Positions 1-8,711 of a DNA stretch of 64,000 nt are shown one piece after another (the first letter of the stretch is position 1; every line of letters starts with the position of its first letter). The stretch spans positions 2,912,001 to 2,976,000 of the forward strand of contig CP168152.1 of assembly GCA_041545745.1 (NCBI GenBank), written 5' to 3'. A program made the translations under genes and the position numbers. The stretch is from Stenotrophomonas indicatrix. Its GTDB lineage: Bacteria; Pseudomonadota; Gammaproteobacteria; Xanthomonadales; Xanthomonadaceae. Below the pieces are notes generated by a model, which saw only the letters and a program-made list of their open reading frames with translations, had not been told where the DNA came from and did not search any database.

Positions 1-137
1 CCGGTGACGCGGCTCGGCACGATCTTGCCGTTCTCGGTCAGGTACTGGCGCAGGGTGTTGAGATCCTTGTAGTCGATCTCCTTGACACCTTCGGCCGTGA
101 ACTTGCAGAACTTGCGGCGACGGAAGAACTTGGACAT
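1..137 (-). CDS. rpsR: 30S ribosomal protein S18 (partial, cut by window edge)
   Basis: Small-subunit ribosomal protein that pairs with S6 on the platform of the 30S subunit. The minus-strand frame starts [13 protein letters not shown] and continues with the S18-typical [18 protein letters not shown]. About 45 of the roughly 76 residues expected are inside the window; the C-terminus lies beyond position 1. A strong AAGGAG ribosome-binding site sits just before the ATG at 137. The gene follows rpsF by 11 bases, the normal rpsF-rpsR order, so the two are almost certainly co-transcribed. Confidence 0.96.
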   Translation of the reverse strand, partial: MSKFFRRRKFCKFTAEGVKEIDYKDLNTLRQYLTENGKIVPSRVT

Positions 138-148
138 GTCAGTGCTCC

Positions 149-586
149 TTAGGCGGCCGAAGCGGCGTCGTCGCCGGCATCGTTGTCAGCGGCGGGGGTG
201 GTTTCGCCTTCTTCGTCATCACGACGACGACGCTCACCACGCTCGGGCTTGTCGCCCTTCTCGTCCTTGCTCTTCATGATCAGCGACTGCTCGGTGTCAG
301 CCTCGTCACGCTTGATGACCAGGTTGCGCAGGACGGCGTCGTTGAAGCGGAAGCTTTCGGTCAGCTCGGTCAGCACGGCCTGGTCGACTTCGATGTTCAG
401 CAGCACGTAGTGCGCCTTCACCAGGTTCTGGATCGGGTACGCCAGCTGGCGGCGGCCCCAGTCTTCCAGACGGTGGATGGTGCCGTTGCCGTTCTCGACC
501 AGCGACTTGTAGCGCTCGATCATGGCCGGGACCTGCTCGCTCTGGTCCGGGTGGACCATGAACACGATTTCGTAATGACGACTCAT
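149..586 (-). CDS. rpsF: 30S ribosomal protein S6
   Basis: Ribosomal protein S6, partner of S18 on the 30S platform. Residues 1-95 carry the classic S6 fold, starting [19 protein letters not shown], with the conserved [14 protein letters not shown] segment. Residues from about 100 to 145 form a highly charged, low-complexity tail: first Lys/Glu/Arg-rich, then Glu/Asp/Ala-rich. E. coli S6 also has an acidic tail, which RimK extends with glutamates, but this one is longer and mixed in charge. The AAAGG motif 8 bases before the ATG supports the start. It is first in the operon, ahead of rpsR. Confidence 0.97.
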   Translation of the reverse strand: MSRHYEIVFMVHPDQSEQVPAMIERYKSLVENGNGTIHRLEDWGRRQLAYPIQNLVKAHYVLLNIEVDQAVLTELTESFRFNDAVLRNLVIKRDEADTEQSLIMKSKDEKGDKPERGERRRRDDEEGETTPAADNDAGDDAASAA

Positions 587-787
587 GTTTTTCTACCTTT
601 CGGATGTGGCCTTGCGGCCGGACAGCCCCCCGCCGTTGATACCGCGGTGGGGCAAGGGATCCTGCCAGGGAGGCAGGAAGCTGCGCATTATGGCGCAGAT
701 GGGGCTGCCGGGCAACCGGCGAGCCGCAGAGCGACCTGAACCTGGTAGCGCCGGGCCATGCCCGGCGAACGCGGAAACCGCCCCGGG
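587..787 (-). promoter_or_regulatory. rpsF leader and promoter region
   Basis: Read on the minus strand, a CATAAT -10-like hexamer lies at 687-692, which would give a leader of about 95 nt before rpsF. The leader contains a GGCCGCAAGGCC hairpin near the start codon (608-619) and a CCTGCC/GGCAGG hairpin (662-678). In many bacteria the S6:S18 complex represses its own operon through a leader hairpin. Whether these stems do that here is inference. The distal part of this gap holds a SMAG repeat. Confidence 0.45.
745..767 (+). repeat. SMAG-type palindromic repeat (single)
   Basis: Starts with GTAG and continues as a CGCCGGG/CCCGGCG stem around a short loop, the form of the GTAG-headed repetitive extragenic palindromes of Stenotrophomonas. 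It lies between the rpsF promoter and the end of the CbrC-like gene. Confidence 0.75.
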
Positions 788-1330
788 CTACCCCAGATCC
801 ACATGCAGGCGGTGCTGGCCGCATTGCAGGCACTGGAACAGGCAGCCCACCATCTCCCCGTCCCGGCTCAGGTGTTCCAGCAACCAGTCGGAGTCGCGCG
901 GGTTGACCTCGGCCACGTCCGGCCGGACCTGGTCGAGGATGGGCAGGAGGTCCTCGCTGCCGGCAAAGCCGAGGAAGGCGCAGGGCCGTTCACAATGGCT
1001 CAGCCAGACCGATTGTTGCCAGGACGAGTAGCCCGGGGTGCGCTCGCAGATCTCCAGCAACTGCCCGCGGGGAATGGTCGGTGGCGGATCGGCCGGGTCC
1101 GGCGACACCCCCTCGATATCGCTCCAGCCGGTGAATTCACCCTCGTAACTGGCCGCTGCCCTGCCATCGGCGATACACCAGGGGCACAGGTAATCGGGAC
1201 GCAGAGGTGTGTAGAACGGCCCCCGGTAACGAAGCGTCCGCGACTGACCGCAGCAGTCACAGATCCCGTCAACCTCTTCGAAGGAGAGGGCGTAGGCGTT
1301 GGGGTGATAAATGAAAAGCGGTCGTTCCAT
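788..1330 (-). CDS. CbrC family (UPF0167) cysteine-rich protein
   Basis: A 180-residue soluble protein of the CbrC/UPF0167 family. The E. coli namesake is linked to colicin E2 tolerance, but its biochemical role is unknown. Cysteine pairs at residues 24-27 (CDCC), 49-52 (CPWC) and 163-170 suggest a metal-binding, zinc-ribbon-like N-terminal module and a second cysteine cluster at the C-terminus. The family-typical opening FIYHPNAY is present. It stands alone, flanked by SMAG repeats on both sides. The family assignment is by recognition of the cysteine pattern and overall sequence; no function is claimed. Confidence 0.78.
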   Translation of the reverse strand: MERPLFIYHPNAYALSFEEVDGICDCCGQSRTLRYRGPFYTPLRPDYLCPWCIADGRAAASYEGEFTGWSDIEGVSPDPADPPPTIPRGQLLEICERTPGYSSWQQSVWLSHCERPCAFLGFAGSEDLLPILDQVRPDVAEVNPRDSDWLLEHLSRDGEMVGCLFQCLQCGQHRLHVDLG

Positions 1331-1346
1331 CCGTGGATCCCTTCCC

Positions 1347-1407
1347 TGCCGACCAAGGTCGGCATCTACCAGAGCAGGTTCCGATAGCGCCGGACCACGT
1401 CCGGCGG
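1347..1407 (-). repeat. SMAG-type repeats (one good, one degenerate)
   Basis: The 1347-1370 unit is an inverted SMAG (stem TGCCGACC/GGTCGGCA ending in CTAC on this strand). The 1383-1407 unit is a degenerate copy headed by ATAG with a CGCCGGAC/GTCCGGCG stem. Both lie between the CbrC-like and IscA-like genes. Confidence 0.7.
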
Positions 1408-1423
1408 ACGCCAGAACCGGCCG

Positions 1424-1762
1424 TCAGGCCTTGTCGGCGTCGGTGGTGAAGCTCTCGCCGCAGCCGCACTCGGCGGTGGCATTCGGGTTGCTGAACGTGA
1501 AGGTCTCGCTCAGGCCATGCTTGCCGAAGTCGATCACGGTGCCGTCCACCAGGGCCAGGCTCTTGGCGTCTACATAGATCTTCACCCCGTCCTGGTCGAA
1601 CACGGTGTCGTCCGCGCGCTCGTCGCGGGCCAGGTCGGTGATGTGGCCCCAGCCGGAGCAGCCGGTCTTGGTCACGCCAAAACGCAGGCCCAGCGCGCCG
1701 GGGGTCTGGGCGACGAAGCGCTGTACGCGCTCGAAGGCAATAGGGGTCAGGCTGACAGCCAT
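1424..1762 (-). CDS. IscA/HesB-type iron-sulfur assembly protein
   Basis: A-type carrier that binds iron or an Fe-S cluster and passes it to target proteins. Length is 112 aa, normal for the family. The three ligand cysteines are visible: C35 in TGCSGWGH, and C99 and C101 in the ECGCGESF motif at the C-terminus. It is not beside an isc or suf operon but stands alone, divergent from asnS. It may be IscA or a related carrier; ErpA is less likely but cannot be excluded. A GGAG motif precedes the ATG by about 10 bases, and a TATAAT box lies at 1790-1795. Confidence 0.9.
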   Translation of the reverse strand: MAVSLTPIAFERVQRFVAQTPGALGLRFGVTKTGCSGWGHITDLARDERADDTVFDQDGVKIYVDAKSLALVDGTVIDFGKHGLSETFTFSNPNATAECGCGESFTTDADKA

Positions 1763-1789
1763 GATGGATCACTCCAGAGGTACCGGGAC

Positions 1790-1795
1790 ATTATA
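1790..1795 (-). promoter_or_regulatory. -10 box for the iscA-like gene
   Basis: On the minus strand this reads TATAAT, a perfect sigma-70 -10 hexamer, about 28 bases before the start codon. No good -35 is visible at 17 bp. The divergent asnS would start from the TAAACT-like box near 1845-1850. Confidence 0.55.
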
Positions 1796-1892
1796 GGGAG
1801 CCGATGACCGCAGAAATGCCTCGCAAGCAGAACGCTGCAACCGGTAAACTCCCGTGTTCATAGATCGAGTCGATCAGCAGAGGATTCAAGTC

Positions 1893-3287
1893 ATGACGGT
1901 GGTCAGCGTTGAACATGCGCTTGCCGGGAAGATCCCGGAAGGTGGCGAAGTCACGGTACGCGGTTGGGTGCGCACGGTGCGCGGTTCAGCAAATCTGGCT
2001 TTCGTGAATGTGACCGACGGCTCCTGCTTCGCCCCGATCCAGGTGGTGGCCGGCGACGCGCTGGCCAACTTCGACGAGATCAAGCGCCTGACCACCGGCT
2101 GCTCGCTGGTGGCCACCGGCACCCTGGTGAAGTCGCAGGGCAAGGGCCAGTCGTTTGAGATCCAGGCCAGCGCGGTCGAGGTGGTCGGCTGGGTCGAAGA
2201 CCCGCTCACCTACCCGATCCAGCCCAAGCCGATGACGCCGGAATTCCTGCGTGAAGTGGCGCACCTGCGCCCGCGCACCAACCTGTTCGGCGCAGTCACC
2301 CGCATCCGCAACTGCCTGGCCCAGGCTGTGCACCGTTTCTTCCACGAGAACGGCTTCAACTGGATCAGCACCCCGATCATCACCACCTCCGATGCCGAAG
2401 GCGCCGGCCAGATGTTCCGCGTGTCCACCCTGGACATGGTGAACCTGCCGCGTGACGCCCAGGGCGGGATCGACTTCAGCCGCGATTTCTTCGGCAAGGA
2501 AACCTTCCTGACCGTGTCCGGCCAGCTGAACGTCGAGGCCTACTGCCTGGCACTGAGCAAGGTGTACACCTTCGGCCCGACCTTCCGCGCCGAGAACAGC
2601 CACACCACCCGCCACCTGGCGGAGTTCTGGATGATCGAGCCGGAAATCGCCTTCGCCGACCTGGCCGAAGACGCACGCCTGGCAGAAGAGTTCCTGAAGT
2701 ACCTGTTCCGCGCGGTGCTGAACGAGCGCGGCGACGACCTGGCCTTCATCGCCGAGCGCGTGGACAAGAACGCGATCACCAAGCTGGAAGACTTCATCAA
2801 CGCGCCGTTCGAACGCATCGATTACACCGATGCGGTCAGCCTGCTGCAGAAGTCCGGAAAGAAGTTCGACTTCCCGGTCGAATGGGGCCTGGACCTGCAG
2901 ACCGAGCACGAGCGCTGGCTGACCGAGGAGCACGTGGGTCGCCCGGTGGTGGTGACCAACTACCCCGAGCACATCAAGGCCTTCTACATGCGCCTGAACG
3001 ATGACGGCAGGACCGTCGCGGCGATGGACGTGCTGGCCCCGGGCATCGGCGAGATCATCGGTGGCAGCCAGCGCGAAGAGCGCCTGGACGTGCTGGATGC
3101 ACGCATGGCGCAGTTCGGCCTGGATCGCGAGCACTACAGCTGGTACCGCGATTTCCGCCGCTACGGCTCGGTCCCGCACGCCGGCTTTGGCCTGGGCTTC
3201 GAGCGCCTGGTGGTCTACGTCTGCGGCCTGTCCAACATCCGCGATGCGATCCCCTACCCGCGCGCCCCGGGCAGCGCGGACTTCTAA
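1893..3287 (+). CDS. asnS: Asparaginyl-tRNA synthetase
   Basis: Class IIb synthetase that charges tRNA-Asn with asparagine. Length from this start is 464 aa, as expected. The N-terminal OB fold (about residues 15-110) is followed by the catalytic core with motif 2 ([16 protein letters not shown]) and motif 3 ([13 protein letters not shown]), then the terminal RAPGSADF characteristic of AsnRS. The open frame extends to 1854, but the ATG at 1893 is preferred: it has a CAGAGGA ribosome-binding site 8 bases upstream and begins [12 protein letters not shown] like relatives. A four-gene group of small proteins follows on the same strand. Confidence 0.97.
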   Translation: MTVVSVEHALAGKIPEGGEVTVRGWVRTVRGSANLAFVNVTDGSCFAPIQVVAGDALANFDEIKRLTTGCSLVATGTLVKSQGKGQSFEIQASAVEVVGWVEDPLTYPIQPKPMTPEFLREVAHLRPRTNLFGAVTRIRNCLAQAVHRFFHENGFNWISTPIITTSDAEGAGQMFRVSTLDMVNLPRDAQGGIDFSRDFFGKETFLTVSGQLNVEAYCLALSKVYTFGPTFRAENSHTTRHLAEFWMIEPEIAFADLAEDARLAEEFLKYLFRAVLNERGDDLAFIAERVDKNAITKLEDFINAPFERIDYTDAVSLLQKSGKKFDFPVEWGLDLQTEHERWLTEEHVGRPVVVTNYPEHIKAFYMRLNDDGRTVAAMDVLAPGIGEIIGGSQREERLDVLDARMAQFGLDREHYSWYRDFRRYGSVPHAGFGLGFERLVVYVCGLSNIRDAIPYPRAPGSADF

Positions 3288-3319
3288 GCCCTCACCCGCG
3301 ACCACGGAGGTACTACCCC

Positions 3320-3619
3320 ATGACCCTGTTCTTCGCCCTGTGTTTCGTCGGCGTAGCAGTGGCCGGGTTCAGTGCCTTCGTGATCTTCTGGCCGCTGACC
3401 CTGGTGCATGTGCGCGACCGCCATCCGGCGCTGGCACAGCGCTTCGGCAGTGGCGCCTTCCTCAAGCCCGATGCGCTGGGCTGGCTGCTGCGGCGCGAAT
3501 ACCGCACCCAGCCGGACCGCTCGCTGTCCGGGCTGGCGACGCCCGCCTGGGTATCGCTGCTGACCCTGCTGGCCGGACTGGGCATGGCTGCCCTGCTCTG
3601 GCTGGCCTCGCTCTGGTAA
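3320..3619 (+). CDS. Small two-pass membrane protein, function unknown
   Basis: A 99-residue protein not recognised beyond its topology. One hydrophobic segment covers about residues 3-28 and another about 76-98, separated by a charged middle with many Arg residues. It follows asnS by 32 bases with an AGG-containing site before the ATG, and is followed 7 bases later by another small gene. It probably sits in the inner membrane with the middle part facing one side; nothing more can be said. Confidence 0.75.
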   Translation: MTLFFALCFVGVAVAGFSAFVIFWPLTLVHVRDRHPALAQRFGSGAFLKPDALGWLLRREYRTQPDRSLSGLATPAWVSLLTLLAGLGMAALLWLASLW

Positions 3620-3626
3620 TACACAC

Positions 3627-3941
3627 ATGAACGACCTTTCCCACGTCCGCGACAGCTGGTGGCTGGCCAGCCTCGGCAACACCCTGATCTGGGCGCGCCT
3701 GCGTATCCGCGAGGCCGGCACTGCCGAAGTGCTGGACAGCGATGGCAATACGCTGAGCTACGACAGCGAAGACACCGCCCGCTCGCAGCTGTTCGATGCC
3801 GAGTTCGTCGAGTACGACGGCCTGGATGAAGAAGATGCGCTGGTGCGCGGCTTCTCGCTGCATGAAGTGCAGCCACCGCAGGCAGGCAGTGACGAAGGCC
3901 TGCGCGGACGCATGGTGCAGTCGCTGGGCAGCCGCGCCTGA
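3627..3941 (+). CDS. Small acidic conserved protein, function unknown
   Basis: A 104-residue soluble protein rich in Asp and Glu (for example YDSEDTARSQLFDAEF), with no signal peptide or membrane segment. It lies 7 bases after the membrane protein gene and 9 bases before the PaiB-like gene, so it is very likely part of one transcript. The opening DSWWLASLGNTLIWARLRI suggests a small beta-rich fold, but I do not recognise a named family. Confidence 0.75.
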   Translation: MNDLSHVRDSWWLASLGNTLIWARLRIREAGTAEVLDSDGNTLSYDSEDTARSQLFDAEFVEYDGLDEEDALVRGFSLHEVQPPQAGSDEGLRGRMVQSLGSRA

Positions 3942-3950
3942 GGCCAACCG

Positions 3951-4589
3951 ATGTTCACCCCGCGCGCTTTCGCCGAGACCGACCTGTTGTGGCTGGATCG
4001 CCTGCTGGCGCGTGATCCATTCGTCACCGTGCTCACCACTGGTAACGACGGGCTGCCGGAACTGACCCGGCTGCCGGTGCTGTACCAGCGCAACGGCGAC
4101 CACATCGAGCTGCGTGGCCACTGGGCCCGGGCCAACCCGCAGGCACGCCACACCGGTGTGTCCAAAGTGCTGGTGGACGGGCCGCATGGCTATGTATCGG
4201 CCAGCTGGTACCCGGACAAGGAGCCTGCCGCGCGGGTGCCTACCTGGAACTACGCCGCCGCCGAGCTGCGCGGCCAGCTGCAGCCGTTCGACGACACCGA
4301 TGCCCTGGCCCAGCTGGTCAGCGATATCGGCGACCACTTCGAAGCCAGCGTCGGCCAGGACTGGCGGTTCGAACCCGAACGAGACGACCACCGGCGCCAG
4401 CTGCGCGGCATCGTCGGCTTCCGCTTCACCGTCGAGCAGGTGCAGCTGAAGCTGAAGCTTAGCCAGAACCACCCCGGGGCCAACCAGCAGGTGGTGATCG
4501 CCGAACTGGAACGCCTGGAAACTCCCCGTTCCACCGAACTGGCGCAGTGGATGCGCCAGTATCGCGACGAAGCCGCCGCAAGCGGCTGA
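3951..4589 (+). CDS. PaiB-type FMN-binding negative regulator / split-barrel flavoprotein
   Basis: A 212-residue protein of the PaiB family (flavin-reductase-like split barrel). B. subtilis PaiB was reported as a negative transcriptional regulator. The family signature is clear: LRGHWARANPQ, then YVSASWYPDK, then VPTWNYAAAELRG, and a C-terminal KLKLSQNHP motif. It should bind FMN in the cytoplasm. There is no paiA-type acetyltransferase next to it. The regulatory role is inferred only from the family name, and FMN-dependent enzymology is an alternative. Confidence 0.88.
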   Translation: MFTPRAFAETDLLWLDRLLARDPFVTVLTTGNDGLPELTRLPVLYQRNGDHIELRGHWARANPQARHTGVSKVLVDGPHGYVSASWYPDKEPAARVPTWNYAAAELRGQLQPFDDTDALAQLVSDIGDHFEASVGQDWRFEPERDDHRRQLRGIVGFRFTVEQVQLKLKLSQNHPGANQQVVIAELERLETPRSTELAQWMRQYRDEAAASG

Positions 4590-4662
4590 GCGCCCTGTTT
4601 CCCGCGACGACGCGACCAGAACGGCCGCGCCTTGCCCTCACCCGACGTCAGGGACCCCGAAC

Positions 4663-5325
4663 ATGAAAGACATCCACAAGCTGCTGCAGAACAACCGCGA
4701 ATGGGCAGACCGGATCGAGAAGGAAGACCCGGACTTCTTCCATCAGCTGGCCAAGCAGCAGCATCCGGAATACCTGTGGATCGGCTGTTCCGATTCGCGC
4801 GTGCCGGCCAACCAGATCATCGGCATGGCCCCGGGTGAGGTGTTCGTGCATCGCAACGTGGCCAACGTGGTGGTGCATACCGACCTGAACTGCCTCAGCG
4901 TGATCCAGTACGCCGTGGACCAGTTGAAGGTGAAGCACATCCTGATCGTCGGCCACTACGGCTGCGGCGGCGTGCACGCCAGCTTGAACAACACGCGGGT
5001 GGGCCTGGCTGACAACTGGCTGCGCCATGTCGGTGACGTGGCACAGAAGCACGCCGCGATCATGGATGCGATCGAGGAGCCTGAGCTGAAGCATGCACGT
5101 CTGTGCGAGTTGAACGTGATCGAGCAGGTGGTCAACGCCTGCCGCTCGACGATCGTGCAGGACGCCTGGGCCCGCGGCCAGAAGCTGATGGTGCACGGCT
5201 GGGTGTACAGCCTGAAGGACGGTCGCGTGCGCGAAATGGGCATCGACGTGGGCGCACCGGAAGACCTGCAGCCTGCGTATGAGAAGGCCCTGTCCTACGT
5301 CCCGCGCCGCGGCCGGCGCGACTGA
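4663..5325 (+). CDS. can: Beta-class carbonic anhydrase
   Basis: Zinc enzyme that interconverts CO2 and bicarbonate in the cytoplasm. It is 220 aa, matching E. coli Can. Zinc and catalytic residues are all visible: C42, D44 and R46 in GCSDSRVPAN, and H98 and C101 in GHYGCGGVHA. Four bases upstream of the ATG is a purine-rich GGGACCCC stretch; the start begins MKDIHKLLQNNREW as in relatives. A 73-base gap separates it from the PaiB-like gene. Confidence 0.96.
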   Translation: MKDIHKLLQNNREWADRIEKEDPDFFHQLAKQQHPEYLWIGCSDSRVPANQIIGMAPGEVFVHRNVANVVVHTDLNCLSVIQYAVDQLKVKHILIVGHYGCGGVHASLNNTRVGLADNWLRHVGDVAQKHAAIMDAIEEPELKHARLCELNVIEQVVNACRSTIVQDAWARGQKLMVHGWVYSLKDGRVREMGIDVGAPEDLQPAYEKALSYVPRRGRRD

Positions 5326-5349
5326 CCCTCCCTCTCACGGACATCCCCC

Positions 5350-5871
5350 ATGCTTGCCTCCCCCATCAACCTGCTGGGCTGGATCGAGGAAAACCGGCAT
5401 CTGTTGAAGCCGCCGGTCGGCAACAAGATGATCGACAACGGCGATTTCATCGTGATGGTGGTCGGCGGGCCGAACAGCCGCACCGATTTCCACTACGACG
5501 AAGGCCCGGAGTGGTTCTATCAGCTGGAAGGCGAGATGGTGCTGAAGGTGCAGGAGGATGGCGCGGTGCGCGATATCCCGATCCGTGCCGGCGAAATCTT
5601 CCTGCTGCCGGGCAAAGTGCCGCACTCACCGCGGCGCCCACCCGGTGGCGTCGGCCTAGTGGTGGAACGCAAGCGCCTGCCGCATGAGCGCGATGGCGTG
5701 ATCTGGCATTGCGAGCGCTGCAATCACAAGCTGTACGAAGAGTACTTCACGCTGCAGAACATCGAGACCGACCTGCCGAAGGTGTTCGCACGCTACCAGG
5801 CCAGCCTGGAACTTCGCACCTGCAGCGAGTGTGGCCACGTGGATCCGTTGCCGGCACCGGCGGCGGCCTGA
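5350..5871 (+). CDS. nbaC: 3-hydroxyanthranilate 3,4-dioxygenase
   Basis: Opens the ring of 3-hydroxyanthranilate; the product cyclises to quinolinate, the precursor of NAD. The cupin fold carries R44, H48, E54 and H92, matching the catalytic and iron-binding residues known in the family. The C-terminus carries the bacterial rubredoxin-like iron site, C121/C124 and C158/C161. Length 173 aa is standard. It is followed by kynU and kmo, so three consecutive steps of the kynurenine route are together, though a SMAG dimer separates this gene from kynU. Confidence 0.95.
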   Translation: MLASPINLLGWIEENRHLLKPPVGNKMIDNGDFIVMVVGGPNSRTDFHYDEGPEWFYQLEGEMVLKVQEDGAVRDIPIRAGEIFLLPGKVPHSPRRPPGGVGLVVERKRLPHERDGVIWHCERCNHKLYEEYFTLQNIETDLPKVFARYQASLELRTCSECGHVDPLPAPAAA

Positions 5872-5887
5872 CAACGCCACCGCGCTG

Positions 5888-5947
5888 GTAGATGCCCACC
5901 CTGGTTGGCGCTTGTTCGCACGTGCGCCAACCAAGGTTGGCGGCTAC
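5888..5947 (+). repeat. SMAG repeat dimer
   Basis: Two GTAG-headed palindromes in opposite orientation (5888-5910 and 5924-5947), each with a stem around GCCAACC/GGTTGGC, forming one larger inverted repeat between nbaC and kynU. Confidence 0.85.
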
Positions 5948-6038
5948 CGCATCATGCGGCGCTGGCGCTGGGTTCGCAGCCACCGGGTGATGCCCCAGGC
6001 GCTACACTGGCAGTCCCGTTGCAGCCTGTTGCCCGACC

Positions 6039-7313
6039 ATGTCCGACCTGCTCAGCCGCACCCACGCCATTGCCCTTGATGCCGCCGATCCGTTGCGGCC
6101 GCTGCGGCAGGAATTCCTGATTCCGCGCCACGGCGGCGGTGAGCAGACCTACTTCGTCGGCAACTCGCTGGGCCTGCAGCCGCGCGGCGCACAGGCGGCG
6201 GTGCAGGAAGTGATGAAGCAGTGGGGCGAACTGGCAGTGGAAGGCCACTTCACCGGGCCGACCCAATGGCTGTCGTACCACCGTCTGGTCAGCGCGCAGC
6301 TGGCACGCGTGGTCGGCGCACTGCCCAGCGAAGTGGTGGCGATGAATACGCTGAGCGTGAACCTGCACCTGATGATGGTCAGCTTCTACCGGCCAACGGC
6401 CGAACGCCCGGTGATCCTGATGGAAGCCGGCGCGTTTCCGACTGACCGCCATGCAGTGGAAGCGCAGATCCGCTTCCATGGCTTCGACCCGGCCGACTGC
6501 CTGGTGGAAGTGCAGCCGGATGAAGCCAACGGCACGATCTCGATGGCCGCGATCGAGCGCGCGATCGCCGCGCACGGTCCGCGCCTGGCGCTGGTGCTAT
6601 GGCCTGGCGTGCAGTACCGCAGCGGCCAAGCCTTCGACCTCGATGCCATCACCCGTGCCGCACGCCTGCAGGGCGCGCGCATCGGTTTCGACCTGGCGCA
6701 CTCGGTCGGTAACCTGCCACTGCACCTGCATGACGTCGCCCCGGATTTCGCCGTGTGGTGCCACTACAAGTACCTCAACAGCGGCCCGGGCGCTGTGGCC
6801 GGTGCGTTCGTGCACGAGCGCCATCATCGCGACACCACGCTGCCACGCTTTGCCGGCTGGTGGGGCCATGACGAAGCCACCCGCTTCCAGATGGCACCGC
6901 AGTTCCAGCCCGCGGTCGGTGCCGAGGGCTGGCAGCTGAGCAATCCGCCGATCCTCGGCCTGGCGCCACTGCGTGCATCGCTGGACCTGTTCGAACGTGC
7001 CGGCATGGAATCGCTGCGCAGCAAGTCGCTGGCACTGACCGGCATGCTCGACGCCCTGGTCCGCGCGCGCCTGCCGCAGGTGCTGGAGATCGTCACCCCG
7101 GCCGAGCCTGAGCGCCGCGGCTGCCAGCTGTCGCTGCGGGTGATCGGCGGCCGCGAGCGCGGACGCGCCCTGTTCGAACATCTGCGCGCCATCGGCGTGC
7201 TGGGTGACTGGCGCGAACCGGACGTCATCCGCATCTCGCCCACCCCGCTCTACAACCGTTACCTGGACGTGCACCACTTCGTCGAGGAAGTGGAAGCCTG
7301 GGCCGGCCTTTAA
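6039..7313 (+). CDS. kynU: Kynureninase
   Basis: PLP enzyme that cleaves 3-hydroxykynurenine to 3-hydroxyanthranilate and alanine. Length 424 aa is normal. The aspartate-aminotransferase fold is clear, with FVGNSLGLQPRGAQ near the N-terminus, FDLAHSVGN carrying the PLP-nitrogen Asp, and the PLP lysine around residue 244 in HYKYLNSGPGA. The C-terminus has the family RISPTPLYNRYLDV block. It lies upstream of kmo, which produces its substrate. Together with nbaC it converts kynurenine products toward quinolinate. Confidence 0.97.
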   Translation: MSDLLSRTHAIALDAADPLRPLRQEFLIPRHGGGEQTYFVGNSLGLQPRGAQAAVQEVMKQWGELAVEGHFTGPTQWLSYHRLVSAQLARVVGALPSEVVAMNTLSVNLHLMMVSFYRPTAERPVILMEAGAFPTDRHAVEAQIRFHGFDPADCLVEVQPDEANGTISMAAIERAIAAHGPRLALVLWPGVQYRSGQAFDLDAITRAARLQGARIGFDLAHSVGNLPLHLHDVAPDFAVWCHYKYLNSGPGAVAGAFVHERHHRDTTLPRFAGWWGHDEATRFQMAPQFQPAVGAEGWQLSNPPILGLAPLRASLDLFERAGMESLRSKSLALTGMLDALVRARLPQVLEIVTPAEPERRGCQLSLRVIGGRERGRALFEHLRAIGVLGDWREPDVIRISPTPLYNRYLDVHHFVEEVEAWAGL

Positions 7314-7343
7314 GCCGCCCTCCCCCTACTGCTGGACAGTTCG

Positions 7344-8711
7344 TTGATCGCACATGCATCCCGCTCGCTGAGCATAGTCGGCGCCGGCCTGGCCGGATCC
7401 CTGCTGGCCATCCTGCTATCTCGGCAGGGCTGGCGCATCACCCTGTACGAACGCCGTGGCGATCCGCGCATCGCCGATTATGAAAGCGGCCGTTCGATCA
7501 ACCTGGCCCTGGCCGAGCGCGGACGCAACGCGTTGCGCCAGGCCGGCGTGGAAGACGAAGTGATGGCGCGCGCGGTGATGATGCGCGGACGCATGGTGCA
7601 TCCACGCGAGGGGGAGCCGCAGCTGCAGCGCTACGGTCGCGACGACGGCGAAGTGATCTGGTCGATCCATCGCAGCGACCTCAACACCACACTGCTGGAA
7701 CTGGCCGAGCAGGCCGGTGCCATCGTGCATTTCCACCGCCGCCTGCATACGGTCGATTTCGATGCCGGCTACGCGCGCTTCATCGATGATCGTGACGACA
7801 GCCCGCACGATATCCGCTTCGATACGCTGGTGGGTGCCGATGGCGCCGGCTCGGCGCTGCGCGCGGCGATGAACCGGCGCGAACCGCTGGGCGAGGACAT
7901 TGCCTTCCTCGACCATTCCTACAAGGAACTGGAAATTCCGCCGAGCGACGATGGCGGCTTCCGCATCGAGCGCAATGCCCTGCATATCTGGCCGCGCGGC
8001 CACTACATGTGCATCGCCCTGCCCAATCACGAGGGCACGTTCACCGTGACCCTGTTCCTGCCCAACCAGGGCGATCCGAGTTTCGCTACGGTCAACACCG
8101 GCGTCCAGGCGGAAGCACTGTTCGCGCGCGAGTTCGCCGATACCCTGCCGCTGATCCCCAACCTGCGTGCGGACTGGGAGCAGCATCCGCCGGGCCTGCT
8201 CGGCACGCTCACCCTGGAACGTTGGCACCAGCAGGACCGCGCCGTGCTGATTGGCGATGCCGCGCACGCGATGGTGCCGTTCCATGGCCAGGGCATGAAC
8301 TGTGCGTTCGAGGACTGCGTGGCACTGGCCCGCCATCTGATGGCGGCGGATGACCTGCAGAGCGCCTTCGCCGCGTTCGAAGCCGAGCGCAAACCGAACG
8401 CGCGTGCGATCCAGCAGATGGCGCTGGAGAATTATCTGGAGATGCGCGACCGGGTGGCCGATCCGGCCTTCCTGCTGCAGCGCGAGCTGGAACAGGAACT
8501 GCAGCGGCGCTGGCCGACGCGTTTCGTCCCGCACTACACGATGGTGACCTTCCTGCACACGCCCTATGCCGAGGCACTGCGCCGCACCGACATCCAGCGC
8601 GAGATGCTGATCACCGCCACCGCTGGCCACGATACGCTGGACAACATCGACTGGAATGCACTGGAGGCGCAGATCCATGCGCGGCTGCCGGTGCTGGAGG
8701 GCGCGCACTGA
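7344..8711 (+). CDS. kmo: Kynurenine 3-monooxygenase
   Basis: FAD and NADPH monooxygenase that makes 3-hydroxykynurenine. The Rossmann GAGLAGSLLAILL is at residues 13-25 and the second FAD motif is LIGDAAHAMVPFHGQGMN. The length, 455 aa, fits. The start is a TTG at 7344: no in-frame ATG exists before the Rossmann motif, and the Shine-Dalgarno signal is weak (a CTGGACAG stretch), so translation may be modest. The stop overlaps the sbcB start by one base. Tryptophan or kynurenine dioxygenase and formamidase genes are not in this window. Confidence 0.95.
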   Translation: MIAHASRSLSIVGAGLAGSLLAILLSRQGWRITLYERRGDPRIADYESGRSINLALAERGRNALRQAGVEDEVMARAVMMRGRMVHPREGEPQLQRYGRDDGEVIWSIHRSDLNTTLLELAEQAGAIVHFHRRLHTVDFDAGYARFIDDRDDSPHDIRFDTLVGADGAGSALRAAMNRREPLGEDIAFLDHSYKELEIPPSDDGGFRIERNALHIWPRGHYMCIALPNHEGTFTVTLFLPNQGDPSFATVNTGVQAEALFAREFADTLPLIPNLRADWEQHPPGLLGTLTLERWHQQDRAVLIGDAAHAMVPFHGQGMNCAFEDCVALARHLMAADDLQSAFAAFEAERKPNARAIQQMALENYLEMRDRVADPAFLLQRELEQELQRRWPTRFVPHYTMVTFLHTPYAEALRRTDIQREMLITATAGHDTLDNIDWNALEAQIHARLPVLEGAH

